Numbered from the stretch's first letter, positions 17,588 through 26,317 are shown. The stretch is DNA of 64,000 bases from Homoserinimonas sedimenticola (GCF_026094475.1 NZ_JAPELL010000002.1:248001-312000); one strand, 5' to 3'. Notes: generated from the sequence alone by a model not told the origin. Translations and numbers: made by a program.

Positions 17588-18927
17588 CCGTGAGCACGCT
17601 AGAGACCCGCATCGACGAATGGCGCGCTGCCGTGCTGCGCGGCCGCATGATCGACGAGGCCGACGCGCAGGAGCTCGAGAGCCACCTGCGCGACCACATC
17701 GCTGATCTCGGCTCCGCCGGGCTCAGCGACGACGAGGCGTTCCTCATCGCCGTCGGCCGGCTCGGCCGCATCGATCAGTTGAGCGCCGAGTTCGCGCGCG
17801 AGCACAGCGACCGGCTCTGGAAGCAGCTGACGGTGACCCGCGAAGAGGGCGAAGCACGGGCATCCGTCTGGGGCATGCTCGCCTTCGCGGCGCTGGCCGC
17901 CGTGCTCGTGCACGCGGCGCGACTCTTCGCCGAGGCATCCGACGGCTTCGCCTTCTGGTTCGCGCGTGACCTGAGCTTCTTCGTGCTGCCCGTGCTCGCG
18001 GCCTACTTCGCGGTCGTGCGACGGATGCCCCTGCGCCCGACAGTCACGCTGGGCGCCGTCGTCGCGCTCCTCGCGGTCGCGGTCAACCTGTTCCCGTTCC
18101 CCGTGGGCTCGGCCACGGATCTGCTCGTGGCACTGCACCTGCCCGTCGTGCTGTGGTTCGCGGTGGGCGTCGCATATGTCGGCGGGGAGGTGACCTCGCA
18201 CGTGCGGCGCATGGACTTCATCCGCTTCACGGGCGAGTGGGTCATCTACTTTGCCCTCATCGCCCTCGGCGGCGGGGTGCTGCTGGGCCTGACGGCGGCC
18301 GTGCTCACCCCCATCGCGCCGGAAGCGATCGACGATGTCATGCTGTGGGTGCTGCCCGCGGGGGCCGCCGGCGCGGTCGTCGTCGCGGCGTGGCTCGTCG
18401 AGGCCAAGAAGAGCGTGATCGAGAACATTGCGCCCGTGCTGACGGCGATCTTCACCCCGCTCTTCGCGCTCATGCTCGCCGTGTCGGCGGTCGGCTATGC
18501 GTTTGCGGGCCTCGGCCGCGAGTTCGATCGCGACCTGCTCATCGTGTTCGACGTGCTGCTGCTCGTCGTGCTGGGTCTCGTCGTCTACGGCATCTCGGCG
18601 CGCGGCGCCCTGCGACGGCCCGGCCTGCTCGATGTGCTGCAGCTCGTCGCGGTCATCTCGGCGCTCGTGCTCGACCTGCTCGTGCTCGTCTCCATGTTGG
18701 GGCGTATCGGCGAGTTCGGGTTCACCCCCAATCGGGTCGCGGCGCTCGGCCTCAACCTCCTGTTGCTCATCAACCTCGCGGTCACGGCGTGGCATCTGGG
18801 CCGGATGCTCGCGGGGCGCGCGCCCGCCCTGCGCCTCGAGCGCTGGCAGACCGGCTATCTCGTCGCTTTCGCCGCCTGGGTCCTACTCGTGGTGCTCGCG
18901 CTGCCGCCCGTGTTCGACTTCGCCTGA
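17584..18927 (+). CDS. permease-prefix-domain membrane protein
   Basis: A 447-residue protein. Residues 1-70 carry the permease-prefix/HAAS-like pattern LETRIDEWRAAVLRGR, ELESHLRDHI, SDDEAFLIAVGRLG; about ten hydrophobic helices follow to the end. Such proteins are encoded with PadR regulators across actinobacteria and firmicutes; their function is not established. GTG at 17584 overlaps the PadR stop by 4 nt; GTG at 17590 is also possible. Codon use matches the neighbours. Confidence 0.78.
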   Translation: MTVSTLETRIDEWRAAVLRGRMIDEADAQELESHLRDHIADLGSAGLSDDEAFLIAVGRLGRIDQLSAEFAREHSDRLWKQLTVTREEGEARASVWGMLAFAALAAVLVHAARLFAEASDGFAFWFARDLSFFVLPVLAAYFAVVRRMPLRPTVTLGAVVALLAVAVNLFPFPVGSATDLLVALHLPVVLWFAVGVAYVGGEVTSHVRRMDFIRFTGEWVIYFALIALGGGVLLGLTAAVLTPIAPEAIDDVMLWVLPAGAAGAVVVAAWLVEAKKSVIENIAPVLTAIFTPLFALMLAVSAVGYAFAGLGREFDRDLLIVFDVLLLVVLGLVVYGISARGALRRPGLLDVLQLVAVISALVLDLLVLVSMLGRIGEFGFTPNRVAALGLNLLLLINLAVTAWHLGRMLAGRAPALRLERWQTGYLVAFAAWVLLVVLALPPVFDFA

Positions 18928-18932
18928 TCCGA

Positions 18933-19013
18933 CGTGTCCCTCCCGGCGCGCCCGCGGCCGTGTCCCTCTCCAATGCGCCCCGCGCCGTGTCCCTCCCCAG
19001 TGCGCCCCGCCGC
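18933..19013 (+). repeat. three direct repeats of about 27 bp
   Basis: CGTGTCCCTC begins at 18933, 18959 and 18986; units two and three continue as tccaatgcgccccgcg and cccagtgcgccccgcc, while the first is more diverged. No ORF covers them. They lie directly after the membrane-protein stop and before a separate inverted repeat. Confidence 0.7.
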
Positions 19014-19022
19014 CGTTGAGTA

Positions 19023-19077
19023 GACACATATTCGTCCTGCAGCCTGGTTGACGCCCGCGTGAGCACGAATATGTGTC
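19023..19077. repeat. 13-bp inverted repeat with 29-nt spacer
   Basis: gacacatattcgt (19023-19035) is perfectly complementary to acgaatatgtgtc (19065-19077). The AT-rich arms stand out against the GC-rich surroundings. There is no T tract, so a classical terminator is doubtful; it may be a copy of a dispersed intergenic repeat or a protein site. Confidence 0.65.
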
Positions 19078-19117
19078 CTCTCGACCTTTCGGGCGGGGCA
19101 GGGAAGCGGGGCAGCGA

Positions 19118-19140
19118 CGGGCGGATGCAGCATCCGCTCG
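19118..19140 (+). terminator. hairpin built from inverted GGATGC words
   Basis: GCGGATGC (19121-19128), one base, GCATCCGC (19130-19137); outer bases extend this to a stem of about nine pairs with one G-U and a 5-nt loop. It lies after the PadR-operon gene and 27 nt before the -10 of the flavoprotein gene. No T tract follows. Confidence 0.5.
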
Positions 19141-19178
19141 CCCTGTCGCCCCTGAGAGGCCGGTGCCATACTCAGCGC

Positions 19179-20600
19179 ATGGCTGACAACTATGACGTGA
19201 TCGTGTTGGGCGCCGGAGCGGTGGGCGAGAACGTCGCCGACCGCGCCGTGCAGGGCGGGCTCTCGGCGGTCATCGTCGAGAGCGAGCTGGTGGGCGGCGA
19301 ATGCTCCTACTGGGCGTGCATGCCCTCCAAGGCTCTCTTGCGGCCAGCCCAGGCGCTGCGCGCGGCCCGGGCCGTGCCCGGTGCGGCCGAGGCGGCAACG
19401 GGCGAGCTCGACGTGGAGGCCGTGCTCGAGCGCCGCGACTCCTTCACGAGCCATTGGTCGGATGCCGGGCAGGTCGAATGGCTCGAGAGCGCGGGCATCG
19501 ACCTCGTGCGCGGGCACGGCCGGCTGAGCGGCGAGCGTGAGGTCACGGTCACGGAGGAGGGCGGTGCGACTCGCGTGCTCACGGCGGCGCACGCGGTCGT
19601 CGTCGCAACGGGCACGGATCCCTTCGTTCCGCCCATCGAGGGGCTGCGGGAGTCGGCCCCCTGGACGAGTCGCGAGGCGACGAGCGTCGAGCAGGTCCCC
19701 GAGAGCCTCGCGGTGGTCGGTGGCGGGGTGGTCGCGCTCGAGATGGCGACCGTCTTCTCGGACCTCGGATGCCGCGTGACCGTGGTCTCCCGCAGCGGCA
19801 TCCTCGGCGGCATGGAGCCCTTCGCGGGCGAACTCGTGGCGGAGGCCCTGCGCCGGCGCGGCGTCGAGATCCTCACCCACACCGAGACGGCGAGCGTGCG
19901 GCGCGACGGTGACACCGTGACGCTTGTCACGGGGGAGGGGCGCGAGATCGTGGCATCCGAGGTGCTGGTGGCGACGGGTCGCGCCCAGCGCACGACGGAC
20001 ATCGGGCTCGACACGGTCGGGCTGGAGCCCGGCGGCCCGCTCGAGGTCGACGACACCATGCGGGTGCCCGGCTACGACTGGCTCTACGCGACGGGCGACG
20101 TCAACGGCCGCGCCCTGCTCACTCATCAGGGCAAGTACCAGGCGCGGGCGGCGGGTGACGTGATTGCCGCGCGGGCGAAGGGCGAGCCAGTGGATGCCGC
20201 GGACTGGGGTCGCCACGTCGCCACCGCCGATCACCGCGTCGTGCCGCAGGTGGTCTTCACCGACCCGGAGGTGGCGTCGGTGGGGCTCACGGAGGCGGCG
20301 GCACAGAAGGCGGGCTACACCGTCACGGCCGTCGACTACGACATGGGCTCGGTCGCGGGGGCCGCCGTGCACGCCGATGGGTACACGGGTAAGGCCCGCA
20401 TGGTGGTCGACACCGAGCGCGAGGTCATCCTCGGCGTGACCTTCGTGGGCCCCGAGGTGAGCGAGCTCCTGCAGTCGGCGACGATCGCGATCGCGGGCGA
20501 GGTGCCCATCGCGCGACTGTGGCACGCAGTTCCCGCCTACCCGACCGTGAGTGAGGTGTGGCTGCGGCTGCTGGAGGCCTACGGCCGCGATTCGGCGTAG
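19179..20600 (+). CDS. FAD/NAD(P)-dependent pyridine nucleotide-disulfide oxidoreductase (dihydrolipoyl dehydrogenase-like)
   Basis: Class I flavoprotein disulfide reductase of 473 residues. It has FAD motif DVIVLGAGAVGENVA, the redox-active CX4C in GGECSYWACMPSKALLRP, NAD(P) motif LAVVGGGVVALEMATVF, the ATGDVNG segment and the C-terminal HAVPAYPTVSE with the catalytic His. The active-site motif deviates from the usual GGTCLNVGCIPSK of dihydrolipoyl dehydrogenase, so it may be a disulfide or quinone reductase. ATG at 19179 follows CATACT (19167-19172) by 6 nt; the longer frame from 19059 runs through a repeat. Confidence 0.85.
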   Translation: MADNYDVIVLGAGAVGENVADRAVQGGLSAVIVESELVGGECSYWACMPSKALLRPAQALRAARAVPGAAEAATGELDVEAVLERRDSFTSHWSDAGQVEWLESAGIDLVRGHGRLSGEREVTVTEEGGATRVLTAAHAVVVATGTDPFVPPIEGLRESAPWTSREATSVEQVPESLAVVGGGVVALEMATVFSDLGCRVTVVSRSGILGGMEPFAGELVAEALRRRGVEILTHTETASVRRDGDTVTLVTGEGREIVASEVLVATGRAQRTTDIGLDTVGLEPGGPLEVDDTMRVPGYDWLYATGDVNGRALLTHQGKYQARAAGDVIAARAKGEPVDAADWGRHVATADHRVVPQVVFTDPEVASVGLTEAAAQKAGYTVTAVDYDMGSVAGAAVHADGYTGKARMVVDTEREVILGVTFVGPEVSELLQSATIAIAGEVPIARLWHAVPAYPTVSEVWLRLLEAYGRDSA

Positions 20601-20605
20601 CGCCC

Positions 20606-20618
20606 CTGTGGACAACTC
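20606..20618 (+). promoter_or_regulatory. upstream box of the second tad block
   Basis: CTGTGGACAACTC, the same as 13179-13191 except one base, ending 36 nt before the ATG at 20655. The downstream leader (gatctctcag ... cccgcatgat) also resembles that of tadA, with an 11-nt difference in spacing to the conserved catgat. Confidence 0.5.
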
Positions 20619-20622
20619 TGAC

Positions 20623-20650
20623 GGATGCTGCGGATCTCTCAGTAGCATCC
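20623..20650 (+). other. GGATGCT/AGCATCC inverted pair in the pilin leader
   Basis: GGATGCT (20623-20629) pairs perfectly with AGCATCC (20644-20650) across a 14-nt loop, four bases before the start codon. As RNA it would sit over the start region; as DNA it is one of several inverted pairs of this over-represented word. Confidence 0.45.
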
Positions 20651-20654
20651 CCGC

Positions 20655-20840
20655 ATGATCCCGTGCCGCCGATACCTTCGTCACGCCCGTTCCCGTCTCG
20701 CCGATGAGCGCGGTGACGTGCCCGGCTGGGTGCTCATCACGCTCATGACGGCAGGTCTCGTGATCATCATCTGGTCGCTCGCGGGGCCCGCGCTCAGCAG
20801 CGTCTTCGAGCAGGCGATCGCGCGCGTCTCGGGCTTCTGA
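20655..20840 (+). CDS. small pilin-like membrane protein of the Tad locus
   Basis: A 61-residue protein: a basic 17-residue N terminus, then DERGDVPGWVLITLMTAGLV and one hydrophobic helix (about 25-45). Position just before three TadE-like genes and the size suggest the Flp/DUF4244-type minor pilin of actinobacterial tad loci. The usual Glu at +5 of a Flp prepilin site is not visible, so processing by prepilin peptidase is uncertain. The next gene begins 4 nt downstream. Confidence 0.65.
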   Translation: MIPCRRYLRHARSRLADERGDVPGWVLITLMTAGLVIIIWSLAGPALSSVFEQAIARVSGF

Positions 20841-20844
20841 GCGG

Positions 20845-21228
20845 ATGCTTCGGGGCGATGAGCGCGGTTCCGCCCCCGCCGAGTTCGTCATGGTGGGGGC
20901 GCTCCTCACGGTCCTGACCCTCAGCGTCATGCAACTGGGACTTGTCATGCACGTGCGCAATACGGTGCTCGACGCGGCGGGGGAGGGCGCACGCTTCGCG
21001 GCGCTCGCCGACAACACGCTGGCGGATGGCGCCGCCCGCACGCGCGAGCTCATCACGACCGCGATCGGCCCGAGCTACGCGGCCGACGTGACGATCACGT
21101 CCGGCGACTACCTGGGACACCCGGCGGCGGTCGTGACGGTGCGCGCGCCCCTGCCGCTCCTGGGCCTCATCGGCCTCGACGGCGGGCTGGAGGTGACAGG
21201 GCATGCGGCTCTTGAGACTCTGGAGTGA
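20845..21228 (+). CDS. TadE-like pseudopilin
   Basis: A 127-residue protein with short cytoplasmic start LRGDERGSAPAEFVMVG, which is the TadE motif (Gly-Ser ... Glu-Phe at the head of the helix), one transmembrane helix to about residue 35 and an extracytoplasmic domain. TadE pseudopilins are minor components of Tad pili. It overlaps the next gene by 26 nt. Operon with the pilin-like gene. Confidence 0.85.
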   Translation: MLRGDERGSAPAEFVMVGALLTVLTLSVMQLGLVMHVRNTVLDAAGEGARFAALADNTLADGAARTRELITTAIGPSYAADVTITSGDYLGHPAAVVTVRAPLPLLGLIGLDGGLEVTGHAALETLE

Positions 21229-21667
21229 GGCACGGCGCGACGACACCGGCTCCGCCTCGCTCGAATTCCTCACGGCGGGAACGCTCCTGCTCGTGCCCAT
21301 GGTCTACCTCATCGTCGCCCTCTCGGCGCTGCAGTCGGGCTCGCTCGCGGTCGAGTCGGCCGCCCGGCACGCAGCCCGCACCTATGTCGAAGCCCCGACA
21401 ACGGATGCCGCGGCTCTCCGTGCGGAACGGGCCGTCGCCTTCGCGCTCGCCGACCACGGCCTCGACCCGTCGGCTGGCAGCATCCGCATCTCCTGCTCTC
21501 CGAACCCCGCCGACTGCCTCACCCGTCTCGGCATCGTGACGGTGACGGTCGAAACGCAGATCGCGATGCCGCTCGTGCCCGCCGCGCTCGCCGTCGACAC
21601 ACCCCTGAGCATTCCCGTCCGCGCAACCGCGTCGCAGCAGGTCTCGCGCTTTGCGGAGCTGCCGTGA
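21203..21667 (+). CDS. TadE-family protein
   Basis: A 154-residue protein: DDTGSASLEFLTAGTLLLVP gives the TadE motif and a single helix (about 17-40), then an outer domain with a Cys pair (CSPNPADC). Second of three tandem TadE/TadG-like genes. The ATG at 21203 lies within the end of the preceding gene, and its stop overlaps the next GTG by 4 nt. Confidence 0.8.
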   Translation: MRLLRLWSEARRDDTGSASLEFLTAGTLLLVPMVYLIVALSALQSGSLAVESAARHAARTYVEAPTTDAAALRAERAVAFALADHGLDPSAGSIRISCSPNPADCLTRLGIVTVTVETQIAMPLVPAALAVDTPLSIPVRATASQQVSRFAELP

Positions 21668-22098
21668 GGCGGCTGCTGCGGGATGAGAGCGGCTCGACCC
21701 TCATCCTCACGATCTTCTACGCCGCCCTGAGCCTCGTGCTCATCCTGCTCGTGACGGCCGCAACCTCGCTCTACCTGGAGCGCAAGCGACTCTTCACCCT
21801 CGCCGACGGCGCCGCGCTCGCCGGGGCGGAGGCCTTCGACCTCACGGATGTCACGACCGTCGCCTCGGGCCCCGGCGTCGTGCTCGACGACTCTCGCGTC
21901 TCGGCGGCCGTCGCGGCGCACGTCGCCGCAGTGCCGCACGACTTCGAGGGGCTCGTGATCGAGCGGGCGGAGAGTCCCGGCGGTTCCGGCGCCGTCGTGG
22001 GGCTCTCCGCCCTGTGGCGCCCACCCGTCGTGAGCCTGCTCGTGCCCGAGGGCATCCGCATCGGGGTCGAAGCATCCGCGCGTTCGGTCTTCGGCTGA
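21664..22098 (+). CDS. TadG/TadE-like pilus-assembly protein
   Basis: A 144-residue protein beginning RRLLRDESGSTLILTIFYAA, then one helix to about residue 33 and LYLERKRLFTLADGAALAGAEAFDL. The latter is the TadG-type pattern where the helix is followed by a helical linker with ADGAALAGA. It corresponds in position to Rv3654c-like proteins at the end of actinobacterial tad loci. GTG start in a GTGA overlap. Last gene of the block. Confidence 0.75.
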   Translation: MRRLLRDESGSTLILTIFYAALSLVLILLVTAATSLYLERKRLFTLADGAALAGAEAFDLTDVTTVASGPGVVLDDSRVSAAVAAHVAAVPHDFEGLVIERAESPGGSGAVVGLSALWRPPVVSLLVPEGIRIGVEASARSVFG

Positions 22099-22103
22099 GA
22101 GGG

Positions 22104-22132
22104 TTGAGGTCGCTCCGGGAGCGCGGCAGGAT
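22104..22132 (+). promoter_or_regulatory. sigma-70-type promoter for the GyrI-like gene
   Basis: TTGAGG (22104-22109), 17-nt spacer, CAGGAT (22127-22132), upstream of a leader with a gaggag ribosome-binding site before ATG 22157. Confidence 0.5.
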
Positions 22133-22156
22133 CGAGGCACCGCGAGAGGAGCGACC

Positions 22157-22645
22157 ATGAGTGACACGAGCCCCGCAGCATCCGCCGCCGAGATCATCGC
22201 GCTGAACCCCATGACGGTCGCGGTGCGTCGCGAGACGATTCAGATGGCGAACATCCGCGACTACTTCGACGACGTGTACGGCGCCGTCATGGCGGTGCTC
22301 AGTGAGCAGGGGGTCGCTCCGGCAGGCCCGGCGCTCGCCGTCTACCACGGGCAGCCAGGTGAGACGGTGGACGTCGCGGCGGGCTTCCCGACCAACACCC
22401 CCATCGAGACCGTCGGCAGTATCGCGGCGCTCGAGCTGCCGGGCGGGCTCGCGGCCCAGTACACGCATCGCGGCTCCTACGATGGGCTCGCCGAGGCCTA
22501 CCAGCGCTTCGTCGGCTGGATCTACGAGCAGGGCCACACCCCGGGCCAGCTGTTCTGGGAGGTCTACGTGACCGAGCCGACGCCCGACGCCGACCCCGAC
22601 GACATGGTCACCCACATCGTCTGGCCCCTCGCCGAGCAGCAGTAG
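22157..22645 (+). CDS. GyrI-like small-molecule-binding domain protein
   Basis: A 162-residue stand-alone effector-binding domain as in SbmC/GyrI and the C-terminal half of BmrR/Rob-type AraC and MerR regulators. Visible pattern: two beta-alpha repeats with [14 protein letters not shown] and [15 protein letters not shown], the conserved GxYxxL-like HRGSYDGL, and [16 protein letters not shown] near the end. No DNA-binding domain. Such proteins bind or hydrolyse cyanate-like or cationic ligands, or act as adaptors; the role here is unknown. Ends 34 nt before prfB. Confidence 0.75.
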   Translation: MSDTSPAASAAEIIALNPMTVAVRRETIQMANIRDYFDDVYGAVMAVLSEQGVAPAGPALAVYHGQPGETVDVAAGFPTNTPIETVGSIAALELPGGLAAQYTHRGSYDGLAEAYQRFVGWIYEQGHTPGQLFWEVYVTEPTPDADPDDMVTHIVWPLAEQQ

Positions 22646-22663
22646 CCTTCATGCGGCTGCCGG

Positions 22664-22669
22664 TAGGCT
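22664..22669 (+). promoter_or_regulatory. -10 element of prfB
   Basis: TAGGCT ends 10 nt before the ATG at 22680, giving a transcript with only a few leader bases. An identical TAGGCT is found in front of ftsE (23840-23845, 9 nt before its ATG). Confidence 0.4.
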
Positions 22670-22679
22670 TGTCGCCACA

Positions 22680-23789
22680 ATGGATGAACTCGACGTCTCC
22701 GCGCAGGTCGCGGCCCTCCGCTCCACGTTTGCCGAGATTCGGGCCGTCGTCGACGTTCCGCGACTCGAGGCCGACATCGCCGACCTCAGCGAGCAAGCGG
22801 GCGCGCCCGACCTCTGGGACGACACCGAGAAGGCGCAGAAGGTCACCAGCACGCTCAGCCACCGGCAGGCCGAGCTGGCCAAGATCACGAGCATCCAGCA
22901 GCGCCTCGATGACATCGAGATCATGGTGGAGCTCGCCAACGAGGAGGGCGATGCGGATGCCGCGGCAGAGGTTCACCGCGAGCTGACGTCGATCGAGAAG
23001 GTGCTGAGCGACCTCGAGGTGCAGACGCTCCTCAACGGCGAGTGGGATGCCCGCCCCGCCGTCATGACGATCCGCGCGGGCGCGGGCGGGGTCGACGCGG
23101 CCGACTTCGCGGAGATGCTGCAGCGCATGTACCTGCGCTACGCCGAGAAGAACAAGATCCCCGCCCGCGTGCTCGACACGAGCTACGCCGAGGAGGCGGG
23201 CATCAAGTCGACGACGATCGAGTTCGACGCCCCCTACGCCTTCGGCACGCTGAGTGTCGAGGCAGGCACGCACCGGCTCGTGCGCATGTCGCCCTTCGGT
23301 GCCGCGGGCAAGCGGCAGACGAGCTTCGCGGCCGTCGAGGTCATCCCGCTCATGGAGGAGACCGAGCAGGTCGACATCCCCGAGAACGAGATGCGCATCG
23401 ACGTGTTCCGCTCGAGCGGGCCCGGCGGGCAGTCCGTCAACACGACCGACTCGGCCGTGCGCATCACCCACCTTCCGACCGGCATCGTCGTCTCGATGCA
23501 GAACGAGAAGAGCCAGATCCAGAACCGCGCGGCCGCGCTCCGCGTGCTCCAGTCGCGCCTGCTGCTGCTGCAGAAGGAGCAGGAGGCCGCGCAGAAGAAG
23601 GAGCTCGCGGGCAACATCACCGCCAGTTGGGGCGACCAGATGCGCAGCTACGTGCTCGCGCCCTACCAGATGGTCAAGGACCTGCGCACGGAGCACGAGG
23701 TCAACAATCCGTCGAACGTCTTCGACGGCGACCTCGACGGTTTCATCACGGCGGGTATCCGCTGGCGCAAGCGCGCCGTCGAGGACTGA
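22680..23789 (+). CDS. prfB: peptide chain release factor 2
   Basis: Class I release factor for UGA and UAA, 369 residues. The anticodon-like tripeptide region [15 protein letters not shown] carries SPF, and the catalytic GGQ sits in [17 protein letters not shown]. The frame is continuous: the internal UGA and +1 programmed frameshift of E. coli prfB are absent, as in most actinobacteria. First gene of the prfB-ftsE-ftsX-smpB-ssrA neighbourhood. Confidence 0.97.
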   Translation: MDELDVSAQVAALRSTFAEIRAVVDVPRLEADIADLSEQAGAPDLWDDTEKAQKVTSTLSHRQAELAKITSIQQRLDDIEIMVELANEEGDADAAAEVHRELTSIEKVLSDLEVQTLLNGEWDARPAVMTIRAGAGGVDAADFAEMLQRMYLRYAEKNKIPARVLDTSYAEEAGIKSTTIEFDAPYAFGTLSVEAGTHRLVRMSPFGAAGKRQTSFAAVEVIPLMEETEQVDIPENEMRIDVFRSSGPGGQSVNTTDSAVRITHLPTGIVVSMQNEKSQIQNRAAALRVLQSRLLLLQKEQEAAQKKELAGNITASWGDQMRSYVLAPYQMVKDLRTEHEVNNPSNVFDGDLDGFITAGIRWRKRAVED

Positions 23790-23790
23790 G

Positions 23791-23808
23791 CCCCCGAACT
23801 GGCGGGGG
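23791..23808 (+). terminator. prfB hairpin
   Basis: cccccg (23791-23796), loop aactgg, cggggg (23803-23808), starting right after the prfB stop. Strong GC stem without a T tract, as is usual in high-GC actinobacteria. Confidence 0.55.
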
Positions 23809-23854
23809 TGTCGCTGCGCCCGAATCAGGAATGCCTGCTTAGGCTCGATCCGAA

Positions 23855-24583
23855 ATGATTCGTTTTGACCAGGTGACCAAGCTCTACGCCGGCACCACGC
23901 GACCCGCTCTCAACTCCGTGGATCTCGAGATCCTGCGGGGAGAGTTCGTCTTCCTCGTCGGCGCCTCCGGCAGCGGCAAGTCGAGCTTCCTGCGCCTCAT
24001 CCTCAAGGAGGAGAACCCCACGAAGGGCGAGATCCATGTGCTCGGCCAGAACGTGGGGCGGCTGTCGAGTCGCAAGGTTCCCTACTTCCGCCGCAACCTC
24101 GGCGTCGTCTTCCAGGACTTCCGCCTCCTGCCGCAGAAGTCGGTCTTCGACAACGTCGCGTTCACCCTTCAGGTCATCGGCAAGTCGAAGGGCTTCATTC
24201 AGGAGGCCGTGCCCGATGTGCTCAAGATGGTGGGCCTCGCGGGCAAGGCGAGCCGCTTTCCCCACGAACTCTCCGGCGGTGAACAGCAGCGCGTCGCGAT
24301 CGCCCGCGCAATCGTCAACCGGCCTGCCCTACTGCTCGCCGATGAGCCGACGGGCAACCTGGACCCCGCGACATCCGCGGGCATCATGACGCTGCTCGAG
24401 CGCATCAGTCAGAGCGGCACCACCGTGATCATGGCGACCCACGATGCGGGGATCGTCGACCAGATGAAGCGCCGTGTGATCGAACTCGTCGCCGGCCAGA
24501 TCGTGCGCGATGAGCGCCAGGGCGGCTATCTCACGCAGGCGATCCCCGTGCAACAGGGCTTCGGGACGGGGGCGGAGCTGTGA
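23855..24583 (+). CDS. ftsE: cell division ATP-binding protein FtsE
   Basis: ATPase of the FtsEX complex, which activates peptidoglycan hydrolases through FtsX (RipC in mycobacteria). 242 residues: Walker [11 protein letters not shown]-loop [10 protein letters not shown], signature [15 protein letters not shown], Walker [16 protein letters not shown] is 9 nt after TAGGCT (23840-23845). GTG of ftsX overlaps its stop by 4 nt. Confidence 0.96.
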   Translation: MIRFDQVTKLYAGTTRPALNSVDLEILRGEFVFLVGASGSGKSSFLRLILKEENPTKGEIHVLGQNVGRLSSRKVPYFRRNLGVVFQDFRLLPQKSVFDNVAFTLQVIGKSKGFIQEAVPDVLKMVGLAGKASRFPHELSGGEQQRVAIARAIVNRPALLLADEPTGNLDPATSAGIMTLLERISQSGTTVIMATHDAGIVDQMKRRVIELVAGQIVRDERQGGYLTQAIPVQQGFGTGAEL

Positions 24584-25491
24584 GGTTCGGCCTGATCATG
24601 TCGGAGGTCGGTCAGGGCCTCCGCCGCAACTTCTCGATGGTCGTCTCCGTCGTGCTGGTGACATTCATCTCGCTCACCTTCGTGGGCGCCGCGATCCTGC
24701 TGCAGATGCAGATCAACGAGATGAAGGGTTACTGGTATGACCGGGCGCAGGTTGCCGTCTACCTCTGCACCGACACGGCCCTCGCCGCCCACTGCAACAT
24801 GACAGAGGCGACCGAGGAACAGAAGGCCAATGTCGCGGCCATCCTCGACTCGCCCGAGCTCGCGCCCCTCATCAATGCCTACGAGTTCGAGAACCACGAG
24901 GAGGCGTACGAGAAGTACGTCGACTTCGCCGACACGAGCGAGGGCGACTACATCACGCCCGAGATGCTGCCGGAGACCTACTGGGTCAACATGGTCGACC
25001 CGAGCCAGTCGGATGTGCTCATCGAGACGCTCTCGGGCACACCGGGAGTCGACGAGGTCGCCGACCAGCGCAAGTACCTCGACCCGATCTTCGACGCGCT
25101 CAACGCCGCAAGCTACACCGCCATCGGCATTGCGGCGCTCATGCTCGTCGCGGCCGTGCTGCTGATCGCCACGACCATCCGTCTCAGCGCCTTCAGCCGC
25201 CGTCGTGAGCTGGGGATCATGCGCCTCGTGGGCGCCTCCAACCGATTCATCCAGACGCCCTTCGTACTTGAGGGCGTCATCGCCGCCGTCATCGGCGCTG
25301 TGTTGGCGGGCGGAGCGACCGTCGCGGTCGTGCACTTCTTCGTGCAGGGCTACCTCGCCGAGCTCATGGCGTCGACCTCCTTCGTCGGGCTCACGGAGGC
25401 GCTCATCGTCGTCCCGGTGCTGCTCGCGGTCGGCATCCTGCTCGCGGCGCTCTCCGCCAACGTGGCCATCAGCCGCTACCTCAAGGTCTGA
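24580..25491 (+). CDS. ftsX: cell division membrane protein FtsX
   Basis: A 303-residue partner of FtsE: helix 1 (about 20-45), extracellular domain (50-175) with two Cys ([11 protein letters not shown]) that could form a disulfide, then three helices including the FtsX core [26 protein letters not shown]. The extracellular domain recruits the wall hydrolase. Cytoplasmic membrane at the septum. Confidence 0.95.
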   Translation: MRFGLIMSEVGQGLRRNFSMVVSVVLVTFISLTFVGAAILLQMQINEMKGYWYDRAQVAVYLCTDTALAAHCNMTEATEEQKANVAAILDSPELAPLINAYEFENHEEAYEKYVDFADTSEGDYITPEMLPETYWVNMVDPSQSDVLIETLSGTPGVDEVADQRKYLDPIFDALNAASYTAIGIAALMLVAAVLLIATTIRLSAFSRRRELGIMRLVGASNRFIQTPFVLEGVIAAVIGAVLAGGATVAVVHFFVQGYLAELMASTSFVGLTEALIVVPVLLAVGILLAALSANVAISRYLKV

Positions 25492-25511
25492 CGCGGAACG
25501 AGCGGGTCACC

Positions 25512-26243
25512 GTGCAGGCGATAACGCGGGAGGCTCCGCCACTTCAGGGCCCACCGATCATTCGCCAGCGCTGGAGCGAGGTGAGCTTTCTGCACTGGCG
25601 CATCAGCAGCCGAGACGCGGAACGGATGCTTCCTCCTGGGCTCCGCGCTGATGTCTTCGATGGTTCGAGCTGGGTGGGCCTCATCTGCTTCCGGCTCTCC
25701 GACTCGGCCCTGCTCGGGTCGCCGCCCGTGCCGTATGTGGGCACCTTCCCCGAGGTCAACGTGCGGCTCTACACGGTGGATGCCGAGGGGCGCCGGGGGG
25801 TGTGGTTCGTCTCCCTCGAGGCATCCCGTCTCGCCGCGGTAATGGCCGCGAACCTCGCCTTCGCCCTGCCTTACCGGTGGGCGCGTATGTCCATCGAGGG
25901 GGAGGCGGGCGAGTTGCGTTACCGTTCCCACCGCATGGGGCGCATGGATGCTCGAGCCCACGTTGCAACTCGGGCGAGCGACACTCCCGTCGATGATGAA
26001 CGCTCCCGCTTCCTCACCGCCCGCTGGGGGATGCATACGGCCCGTGGTGGGCGTCTCCGTTGGCACGCGAATGTCCATGAACCCTGGCGTCTGGTCGAGG
26101 CCGAGTTGCTTGAGTGCGAGCACGGACTCTTCGCCGCTGCGGGCATTCGGGGAGTCAAGCCGGGGCCGCCTGAGTCGGTGCTGGCGGGAGGTACGGTGCA
26201 CGCACGCTTTGCCCGTAGCGTGCGCGTTCCCGCCTCCCTCTGA
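25512..26243 (+). CDS. DUF2071 (YqjF-like) family protein
   Basis: A 243-residue protein of the YqjF/DUF2071 family, with no known enzymatic role. Recognised from RQRWSEVSFLHWRI, MLPPGLRADVFDGSSWVGLICF, the GTFPEVNVRLYTV segment and WRLVEAELLECEHGLF. It is inserted between ftsX and smpB on the same strand, 20 nt after ftsX, so it may be co-transcribed with the division genes. GTG start at 25512. Confidence 0.82.
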   Translation: MQAITREAPPLQGPPIIRQRWSEVSFLHWRISSRDAERMLPPGLRADVFDGSSWVGLICFRLSDSALLGSPPVPYVGTFPEVNVRLYTVDAEGRRGVWFVSLEASRLAAVMAANLAFALPYRWARMSIEGEAGELRYRSHRMGRMDARAHVATRASDTPVDDERSRFLTARWGMHTARGGRLRWHANVHEPWRLVEAELLECEHGLFAAAGIRGVKPGPPESVLAGGTVHARFARSVRVPASL

Positions 26244-26317
26244 CGCGCGAGGGCCCGTCAGCGGTTAGTATGGTGGGCTGCGCGTCATCCGGCGCGCCGT
26301 GAGATGAAGGATGCATC

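Noticed and set aside
18933-19013. CRISPR array
   Set aside because: Three repeats are contiguous without unique spacers and no cas genes are present.
13179-20618. Replication origin suggested by DnaA-box-like words
   Set aside because: Only two isolated boxes 7 kb apart, no dnaA, dnaN or AT-rich unwinding region nearby.
22680-22800. Programmed +1 frameshift in prfB
   Set aside because: The frame is uninterrupted from ATG 22680 and no in-frame UGA near codon 26 is present.
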